Shown here in pieces: positions 12,909 to 18,187 of a DNA stretch of 18,187 bases; within the stretch, counting starts at the first letter, position 1, and each line of letters begins with the position of its first letter. The stretch is from positions 1 through 18,187 of the forward strand of contig CAJUAL010000003.1 in NCBI GenBank assembly GCA_910584405.1, written 5' to 3'. The notes under the pieces are model-generated. The model was not told where the DNA came from, did no database searches, and was given only the letters and a program-made list of their open reading frames with translations. Source of the stretch: an uncultured Vampirovibrio sp. (GTDB lineage: Bacteria; Cyanobacteriota; Vampirovibrionia; Gastranaerophilales; Gastranaerophilaceae). The translations under genes and the position numbers were made by a program.

Positions 12909-15116
12909 ATGTCAGACATAGAAATTTTTAAAGATATCAAGGAAATTTTATTATCGCAAAATCATACGGAAGAAGATATTGCTCTTGTAGAGAAGGCTTA
13001 CAAATTTGCGAAAAGGCTTCATGACGGGCAGTTTAGAGTATCCGGGGAACCTTATATTATTCACCCTTGCGAGGTTGCAAAGATTCTTGCGGGCTTAGAG
13101 GTTGATATACATACGCTGATTGCAGCGTTTTTACATGATGTATTGGAGGATACTGATACAAAGCCTGAAACTATAGAAGAACTTTTTGGTAATGATGTTT
13201 TGACTCTTGTGCAGGGGGTTACAAAACTCGGCAAGTTGAAGTTTAAATCAAAAGAAGAGCGTCAGGCAGAAAATTTCAGACGTTTGTTTATTGCAATGGC
13301 AAATGATATCAGGGTAATTTTTCTAAAGCTTGCTGACAGATTGCATAATATGCGCACTCTTAATTTTATGGAAGAGTCCAAGCAGAAAAAAATTGCGCAG
13401 GAAACCTTGGATATTTTTGCTCCGTTGGCTAACCGTCTGGGTATTTATAAAATGAAGGCAGAATTAGAGGATTTATCGCTTCGCTATTTAGATCCTGAAA
13501 AGTATTACGAAATTGCACAGCTTGTTGCACAAACAAAAGCTGACAGAGAAGAAACGGTTAATCTTTTAATAGATAAAATCTCAAAAGATGTTGCAAAAAA
13601 CGGTATTAATGCTCAAATAACAGGACGCGCAAAGCATTATTACAGTATTTATGCAAAAATGAAACGCCAGAATATTAATTTTAATGATTTGTATGATATT
13701 ACTGCGGTTCGTGTAATTGTAGATTCGGTGAGAGAATGTTATGAAGTTTTGGGATTGATTCACTCTCAGTTTAAACCTATCCCCGGACGTTTTAAAGATT
13801 ATATAGCAATGCCGAAAGGTAATATGTATCAGTCTTTGCATACATCCGTTATCGGACCTCGTTCAAAACCTCTTGAAGTTCAGATTAGAACATGGGAAAT
13901 GCATCAGGTTGCAGAGTACGGGGTTGCTGCTCACTGGAGATATAAAGAAAAAGGTTCGCAAAAAGCTGATAATGCTTCTGATTTGAAGTTTTCGTGGATG
14001 CATAAGCTTGTTGAGTACGAAAAGGATATGAAAAACGCGGAGGATTATGTAAAAAGCGTTAAGCTTGACCTTTTCTCCGATCAGGTATTTGCATTTACTC
14101 CGGGCGGAGATGTTTTGGATTTGCCAAAAGATGCTACTCCTGTGGATTTTTCATACCGTATTCACTCGGATGTCGGTCATAAAACTGTCGGAGCTTTAAT
14201 TAACGGGCGAATTGTACCGTTAAATACAAAGCTTAATAATGGTGATATCGTTGAAATTTTAACCTCAAAAACTCCGTCACCGCGTTTGGATTGGTTGACT
14301 TTTGTTGTGACAAAACAGGCTTCTCAAAAAATTAAACAGTGGTTTAAGAAAAATAACAGAGAAGAACATGTTAAGCTTGGTAAATCTAATTTAGAACACG
14401 AATTAACAAAGGCTGTTTTTGATGATTACATAAAATCAGGCGAATTTGAAAAGGTCGCAAAGTCAATGAATTATCAATCAGCAGAAGATTTGTTTGCGGC
14501 TGTCGGGTACGGTGAAACTACAACAAATAAGGTTTTGAATAAGCTTAAAAAACCTGTCGAAAAAAATATTGAAGATAATTTCCATAAAGGCGGAAGAAAG
14601 GCTTCTAAAAAAGATATTGAAGGTTTAGAAGGTTTAATGTACTCGTTTGCAATGTGCTGTTCACCAATACCGGGTGAGCCGATTGTCGGTGTCGTAACTC
14701 GTTCGAAGGGGGTTTCTGTTCACAGGGTTGATTGTAAAACTCTTGAAACTATTCCGCATGAACGTTTAATGGATATTAAGTGGGCAGGTGTTAATACAAA
14801 TAAAACTTATACGACTACTATCAGAATTGAAACTGCCGAAAAATTAGGCTTGTTAAAAGATATTATTTCAGCGGTTTCGGATAATAATACTAATATTGTT
14901 AATGCAACAATAAAAACAAAAAATCATGTCGGTATTGTTGAAATGGGACTTGAACTTGATAATATAGATACTTTGAAAAAAGTTATTGCCTGTATTCAAT
15001 CTTTGCCTGATGTTTTTAGCGTAAAAAGGATTCAAACATCTTCAAGTATGTTGAAAAAGTCTTCTGCGCCAAAATCCCAAAAAAGTTTTAAACAAAAAAA
15101 GAATGATAAAAAATAA
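12909..15116 (+). CDS. rel: Bifunctional (p)ppGpp synthetase/hydrolase, RelA/SpoT homologue
   Basis: This is a full-length (735 aa) long RSH enzyme that makes and degrades (p)ppGpp in response to starvation. The hydrolase HD domain is intact (H52 in IIHP, then HDVLED with H76-D77). The synthetase domain has YDITAVRV and RFKDYIAMPKGNMYQSLHTS. RFKD (294-297) is the RxKD signature of bifunctional enzymes rather than the ExDD of synthetase-only RelA. A TGS domain follows (FTPGGDVLDLPKDATPVDF), then the conserved-cysteine domain (C583, C584, H605, C609) and a C-terminal ACT domain, with a Lys-rich tail. All domains for ribosome-coupled control are present. The NfeD-like and flotillin genes follow closely (21-nt gap). 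Confidence 0.96.
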   Translation: MSDIEIFKDIKEILLSQNHTEEDIALVEKAYKFAKRLHDGQFRVSGEPYIIHPCEVAKILAGLEVDIHTLIAAFLHDVLEDTDTKPETIEELFGNDVLTLVQGVTKLGKLKFKSKEERQAENFRRLFIAMANDIRVIFLKLADRLHNMRTLNFMEESKQKKIAQETLDIFAPLANRLGIYKMKAELEDLSLRYLDPEKYYEIAQLVAQTKADREETVNLLIDKISKDVAKNGINAQITGRAKHYYSIYAKMKRQNINFNDLYDITAVRVIVDSVRECYEVLGLIHSQFKPIPGRFKDYIAMPKGNMYQSLHTSVIGPRSKPLEVQIRTWEMHQVAEYGVAAHWRYKEKGSQKADNASDLKFSWMHKLVEYEKDMKNAEDYVKSVKLDLFSDQVFAFTPGGDVLDLPKDATPVDFSYRIHSDVGHKTVGALINGRIVPLNTKLNNGDIVEILTSKTPSPRLDWLTFVVTKQASQKIKQWFKKNNREEHVKLGKSNLEHELTKAVFDDYIKSGEFEKVAKSMNYQSAEDLFAAVGYGETTTNKVLNKLKKPVEKNIEDNFHKGGRKASKKDIEGLEGLMYSFAMCCSPIPGEPIVGVVTRSKGVSVHRVDCKTLETIPHERLMDIKWAGVNTNKTYTTTIRIETAEKLGLLKDIISAVSDNNTNIVNATIKTKNHVGIVEMGLELDNIDTLKKVIACIQSLPDVFSVKRIQTSSSMLKKSSAPKSQKSFKQKKNDKK

Positions 15117-15137
15117 TAATCAGAAAAGGAGCTTTAT

Positions 15138-15701
15138 ATGATAATACCTGAATTTACGTTAGAAAATGTTTTAAAAATCTATTTTTATATTGCAATTTTT
15201 GCAACAGTTTTGTTTGTTTTGAAACTGTTCATATTTTCAGTATTCGGTGGAGATAGTGAAGTCCATTCTGATTTTACATCGGAAACAGATGCTGATATTT
15301 CGTTTAATTTCTTGTCAATTCAATCAATCTTAGCCTTTTTAATGGGTTTTGGCTGGATGGGATATACTTGTATTCACCAATTAGGCATTGAAACTCATTT
15401 GAAAACATTTCTAATCTCATTTTGTATTGGTGTGATATTTATGTTTTTGAACGCATTTTTAATGTTTCTTGTAAGAAAGTTAGAGAAAAATGTTAAAGCA
15501 GATAAAAATACTGCACTAAATCGTATGGGAAAAGCTTATACTTCATTTGCTCCAAATTCGATGGGGCAGGTTGAAATTGAAATCAGCGGAAAATTAACTG
15601 TTGAAAATGCGATGAATGCTACAGATGACCAAATTAACTCTTTTGATCCCGTTAGAGTAATTAAGGTTGTTGACGGTTTGTTATATATAGAAAAAGTTTA
15701 A
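15138..15701 (+). CDS. NfeD-like/YuaF-type membrane protein, flotillin partner
   Basis: The 187-aa protein has an N-terminal hydrophobic helix (about 14-36), a short acidic loop (GGDSEVHSDFTSETDAD), two more membrane helices (about 60-78 and 89-112) and a soluble beta-rich C-terminal domain (about 128-187, GKAYTSFAPNSMGQVEIEISG to VVDGLLYIEKV). That domain has the look of the OB-fold of NfeD/YuaF/YqiJ proteins. Such proteins are typically encoded next to flotillins and act with them in membrane microdomains, as is the case here (30 nt before the flotillin gene). The SD AAAGGAG is 7 nt from the ATG. Assignment rests on layout and context as much as on sequence. Confidence 0.78.
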   Translation: MIIPEFTLENVLKIYFYIAIFATVLFVLKLFIFSVFGGDSEVHSDFTSETDADISFNFLSIQSILAFLMGFGWMGYTCIHQLGIETHLKTFLISFCIGVIFMFLNAFLMFLVRKLEKNVKADKNTALNRMGKAYTSFAPNSMGQVEIEISGKLTVENAMNATDDQINSFDPVRVIKVVDGLLYIEKV

Positions 15702-15731
15702 TAAAATAAGTACATAAAAAAGGAGAGAAAA

Positions 15732-17123
15732 ATGTTCGGATTAATTCTAACAACAGCGCTGATTTTAATATCAGTATTTATGTTTGTGGCAAATCAATAC
15801 AAAAGATGCCCGTCAAACAAAATTATTGTAGTTTACGGTAAAACAGGTGAAGAAAGAACCGCAAAATGCGTACACGGCGGAGGAACTTTTGTAATCCCTT
15901 TAATTCAGGATTACGGAGTTTTATCTTTAGAACCTATGACAACTGATATAGATTTGCGCGGAGCTCTTTCTAAGGGTAATATTCGTGTTGCTGTTCCGTC
16001 AACTTTCACATTCGGTATTTCAACAGACCCTAAGATTATGATAAACGCTGCAGAACGTCTTTTAGGTTTATCTAAAAACGATGTAATTACTCAGGCAAGT
16101 GATATCATCTTAGGTCAATTACGTCTTGCAATTGCAACTTTGACAATTGAAGAAATTAATCAGGATCGTGAAAAATTCTTAGAACAAATTAACGCAAACG
16201 TTAATACCGAGCTTAACAAAATCGGGCTTGAAATCATTAACGTTAACATCAAAGATATTACCGATGAATCAGGTTATATTGACGCTATTGGTAAAAAAGC
16301 AGCTGCAGAAGCTATAAATAAAGCAAAAGTTGAAGTAGCTCAACAAGAAAAACTCGGTGCTGTTGGTGAAGCTTCAGCAAATAAAGAAAAAGAAGTTCAA
16401 GTAGCGGAACAAGCAGCTCAAACTTCTATCGGTAAAACAAACGCTGAAAAAGAACAACGTATTAAAACGGCAGAACTTGAAGCTCAGGCTGTTGAAGGTG
16501 AAAACATTTCAAAAGCTAATATTGCCGAATATAACGCAACATTATCTGTTAAACAGGCTGATGCATTCAGAGAAGGTGAAGTTGCAAAAGCAAATGCTCA
16601 GCGTGATGTATTGTTAGCTCAAAAAGAACAAGAAGAAGCAAAACTTAAAAAAGAAGAACTTGCAAGACAGGAAGTTGAAAAACTTAAAATTCAAGTTCAA
16701 GCAGATGCTGAAGCTGAACGCGCAAGAAGAATTGCACTTGGTGAAGCTGATGCTATAAAAGCTAAATACTTTGCGGAAGCAGAAGGTGTTAAGGCAGTAT
16801 TGGAAGCTAAGGCAAAAGGTTATGAAGATTTGGTTAAAATTTCAAATAACAGACCTGAAATTGCAACAAGCTTCTTGATGATTGAAAAACTTGAAACCCT
16901 TGTAGAAAAACAAGTTGAAGCAATTAAAAATATCAAATTTGATAAAATTACAGTTTGGGACGGCGGAACAGGTTCAGCTAACGGTTCAACTACTGCTAAT
17001 TTTATGAAAGATTTAATTAAAGCTCTTCCTGCAATGCATGATTTAGCAGGACAAGCAGGTATTGAATTACCGCAAATCTTGGGCAAAGTTGACAGCGGCG
17101 TTGTTGAAGAAGCTGAAAAATAA
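15732..17123 (+). CDS. floT: Flotillin (SPFH-domain membrane scaffold protein)
   Basis: Flotillins form large oligomers at the membrane inner face and organise fluid or raft-like microdomains. The protein has a hydrophobic N-terminal anchor (3-20) and an SPFH domain to about residue 190, including YGKTGEERTAKCVHGGGTFVIP written in two parts: YGKTGEERTAK and CVHGGGTFVIP. A long Ala/Glu/Lys-rich coiled coil follows (about 190-380) with flotillin-style AEA repeats (ADAEAERARRIALGEADAIKAK). The C-terminal tail is KALPAMHDLAGQAGIELP. Length (463 aa) fits YuaG/FloT-type proteins. Upstream AAAGGAGAG is a strong SD. It forms the third gene of the rel-nfeD-like-flotillin unit and ends at a strong terminator. 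Confidence 0.93.
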   Translation: MFGLILTTALILISVFMFVANQYKRCPSNKIIVVYGKTGEERTAKCVHGGGTFVIPLIQDYGVLSLEPMTTDIDLRGALSKGNIRVAVPSTFTFGISTDPKIMINAAERLLGLSKNDVITQASDIILGQLRLAIATLTIEEINQDREKFLEQINANVNTELNKIGLEIINVNIKDITDESGYIDAIGKKAAAEAINKAKVEVAQQEKLGAVGEASANKEKEVQVAEQAAQTSIGKTNAEKEQRIKTAELEAQAVEGENISKANIAEYNATLSVKQADAFREGEVAKANAQRDVLLAQKEQEEAKLKKEELARQEVEKLKIQVQADAEAERARRIALGEADAIKAKYFAEAEGVKAVLEAKAKGYEDLVKISNNRPEIATSFLMIEKLETLVEKQVEAIKNIKFDKITVWDGGTGSANGSTTANFMKDLIKALPAMHDLAGQAGIELPQILGKVDSGVVEEAEK

Positions 17124-17137
17124 CAAATGCTTACATT

Positions 17138-17169
17138 AAAAAAGACCTCGGTATCGGGGTCTTTTTTTT
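17138..17169 (+). terminator. Intrinsic terminator after the flotillin gene
   Basis: GACCTCG (17144-17150), loop GTAT, CGGGGTC (17155-17161), with one G-T wobble, is flanked by an A-tract (17138-17143) and an 8-T run (17162-17169). The symmetry lets it also stop the convergent XRE-like gene, whose stop codon lies at its edge. Confidence 0.92.
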
Positions 17170-17377
17170 AGTTCTTTTTTCTGAGTACTAATTCGTATCC
17201 TAAAATATCATATAAAAGTTTAATCTCGCTGTATTTTATTGTATCCCGGTTTAATTTCCCCGAAATATTATGGATTGTATAAGGCTTTTTTAAGCGTTCT
17301 GACATCCTTTTGCAAAGTTCAGTCATTGTTATTTCATTTTGTACTAAAAGATGCTTTATTTGTTGTTTTGTGTTCAT
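17168..17377 (-). CDS. Small XRE/Cro-like helix-turn-helix protein
   Basis: A 69-residue single-domain protein with a Cro/CI-type look. Helices cover TKQQIKHLLVQN, ITMTELCKRMSERL and the recognition-like segment TIHNISGKLNRDT, followed by KYSEIKLLYDILGYELVLRKK. No other domain is present, so it should be a dimeric DNA-binding repressor or a phage- or plasmid-derived regulator. The start is the ATG at 17375-17377 with no SD; a perfect TATAAT ends 6 nt upstream, implying a leaderless transcript. It is divergent from the prepilin gene, with back-to-back promoters, so it may regulate the pilin or itself. Confidence 0.7.
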   Translation of the reverse strand: MNTKQQIKHLLVQNEITMTELCKRMSERLKKPYTIHNISGKLNRDTIKYSEIKLLYDILGYELVLRKKN

Positions 17378-17383
17378 TCAAAA

Positions 17384-17389
17384 ATTATA
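17384..17389 (-). promoter_or_regulatory. -10 box of the XRE-like gene (leaderless)
   Basis: A perfect TATAAT on the - strand puts the predicted +1 on the A of the start codon (17377). A -35 is not evident; its expected location abuts the prepilin promoter's -35. Confidence 0.5.
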
Positions 17390-17410
17390 TAACAGTGTTT
17401 AACTAAACGG

Positions 17411-17439
17411 TTGACTTTTTTAATTATAACAACTATAAT
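17411..17439 (+). promoter_or_regulatory. Consensus promoter of the prepilin gene
   Basis: TTGACT (17411-17416), a 17-bp spacer and TATAAT (17434-17439) are near-perfect sigma-70 elements. Predicted start is near 17446, about 24 nt before the ATG at 17470. Confidence 0.8.
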
Positions 17440-17450
17440 TTAACTATAAC
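17422..17450 (+). repeat. Three phased AAYTATAAY repeats over the prepilin -10 region
   Basis: AATTATAAC (17422-17430), AACTATAAT (17431-17439) and AACTATAAC (17442-17450) are similar 9-mers spaced 9 and 11 bp apart, covering the -10 and +1. They may be operator sites, but AT-rich composition makes chance similarity possible. Confidence 0.35.
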
Positions 17451-17469
17451 GACAAATAAGCGAGGCATG

Positions 17470-18187
17470 ATGAATAGAAGCAGAATAAAGAAAGAAAAAA
17501 GTTTTACATTATCAGAAAAGGCTACGCACATAGTTATGCCGACGATTATGCACCGCAGGTCGTGTATTGATGTAATAAGAGCTAAAATTGGTAGCATAAT
17601 GCCCGCTCCGGCCGAGGAGGGTTTTACGTTGGCTGAGGTTCTTATAACACTTGGCATTATCGGGGTCGTAGCAGCGATTACGATTCCCGGGTTAATTACA
17701 AATATTCAGGATTATCATCTTAAGAAAAAATGGAAAAAAGTATTTGCAGATGTAGCTAATGCATACAGATTAGGCATGGATGATGAAGAACTGTATATCC
17801 CTAAAATTGAAGGAGAAGCTTATAACTCTGTAGATGAATTGTATTATCGAATATTTTCGAATTTAAGTCCGTTAAGTATGTGCGTAAATCATATTACAAA
17901 TCCGTCAGGGAAAATGATTGGTGGTAATTGTTATAACTACGGTTTAGGTAAACTTTATAATAAAGGTTTTAATGCTATAATTTGTACTTCTTTAAATGGA
18001 GATGCTAAATCTTGTGCTTATAATAACATGAATGGTAATGCATTATTAAAAAATGGTGCAATATTATTTGCTCATGGACAGTTATGGGGGTATCCTAATA
18101 TTTTGGTTGACGTTAACGGAGAGGCTAAGCCTAATGTTGTCGGTCGTGATATGTTTATTATTTTAATTCGCGACGGAAAGGTTATTC
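17470..18187 (+). CDS. Type IV prepilin / type II secretion pseudopilin (3' end beyond window)
   Basis: A class III signal motif GFTLAEVLITLGIIGVVAA begins at G51, with F52 as the mature +1 and the conserved Glu at +5 (E56), then the hydrophobic pilin helix and TIPGLITN. The C-terminal domain has several Cys and ends VDVNGEAKPNVVGRDMF then RDGKVI, with no stop before the window end. The leader is unusually long (51 residues) and contains a second, degenerate motif SFTLSE (11-16). The ATG at 17470 is used because GAGG lies 4 nt upstream and a consensus promoter precedes it; ATG 17467 is also possible. An internal ATG at 17599 would give a typical short leader (MPAPAEEG) but has no SD and would leave an acidic leader. 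The product should be processed by prepilin peptidase and assembled into a pilus or pseudopilus. Confidence 0.9.
   Translation, partial: MNRSRIKKEKSFTLSEKATHIVMPTIMHRRSCIDVIRAKIGSIMPAPAEEGFTLAEVLITLGIIGVVAAITIPGLITNIQDYHLKKKWKKVFADVANAYRLGMDDEELYIPKIEGEAYNSVDELYYRIFSNLSPLSMCVNHITNPSGKMIGGNCYNYGLGKLYNKGFNAIICTSLNGDAKSCAYNNMNGNALLKNGAILFAHGQLWGYPNILVDVNGEAKPNVVGRDMFIILIRDGKVI

Noticed and set aside
17433..17657. 74-codon - strand ORF over the prepilin leader
   Set aside because: It is antisense to the prepilin start region, and its frame covers the consensus promoter. It has no SD or motif.
1..18187. CRISPR array, tRNA, rRNA, insertion sequence or phage module
   Set aside because: No direct-repeat/spacer series, cloverleaf, transposase or phage structural gene was seen. 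The XRE-like gene alone is not evidence of a prophage.

Overview
The window is AT-rich bacterial chromosome, densely packed with genes in several operons. The best guess for the source is a gut-type non-photosynthetic cyanobacterial relative (Melainabacteria/Gastranaerophilales). That guess rests on the style of the type IV prepilin signature, a calpain-type protease, and small lineage-style proteins with N-termini such as 'NKISATNFG' and 'LSPLGYEAKTEKGN'. It is recognition rather than a database result. The rny-ymdB adjacency is also familiar from Firmicutes, so the assignment is moderate.

Layout. (1) Positions 1-56 hold the probable tail of a + strand gene, ending at a bidirectional terminator (64-90). 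(2) On the - strand, gatB is followed by a stand-alone GlmS-type sugar isomerase domain (2634-100). Their extended -10 promoter sits against the terminator of a small orphan gene (2981-2712). (3) A long - strand operon (7708-3167) encodes RNase Y, a YmdB-type phosphodiesterase, a PHP phosphoesterase, a pseudopilin-like membrane protein and a LOG-type nucleotide phosphoribohydrolase. Four of the five products could act in sequence on RNA: endonuclease, cyclic phosphate or oligo-RNA processing, then NMP to free base. (4) A divergent 753-aa protein (7996-10257, +) carries a complete calpain (C2) Cys-His-Asn triad. Its stop codon interlocks with that of a convergent 431-aa membrane protein (11549-10254, -).

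(5) The 431-aa gene has a strong promoter and a roughly 200-nt leader. The leader contains a tiny ORF with a His-rich run and two mutually exclusive hairpins, which is the architecture of a ribosome-mediated attenuator. This is the most unusual signal in the window. (6) Upstream are two translationally coupled lineage-type small proteins (12479-11791) and a DUF167/YggU protein (12817-12530). (7) On the + strand, a bifunctional Rel/SpoT alarmone enzyme (12909-15116) is followed by an NfeD-like membrane protein and a flotillin (15138-17123), closed by a strong terminator. (8) A small XRE-like regulator (17377-17168, -) is divergent from a type IV prepilin that runs off the window end (17470-18187, +). 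The prepilin has a long leader containing a second, degenerate FTLSE motif.

Three genes (DUF167, rel and the XRE-like gene) have a -10 box about 7 nt from, or almost abutting, the start codon and no Shine-Dalgarno, so they may be leaderless. No tRNA, rRNA, CRISPR array or insertion sequence was seen. No gene-free stretch exceeds 300 nt; the longest is 7709-7995.
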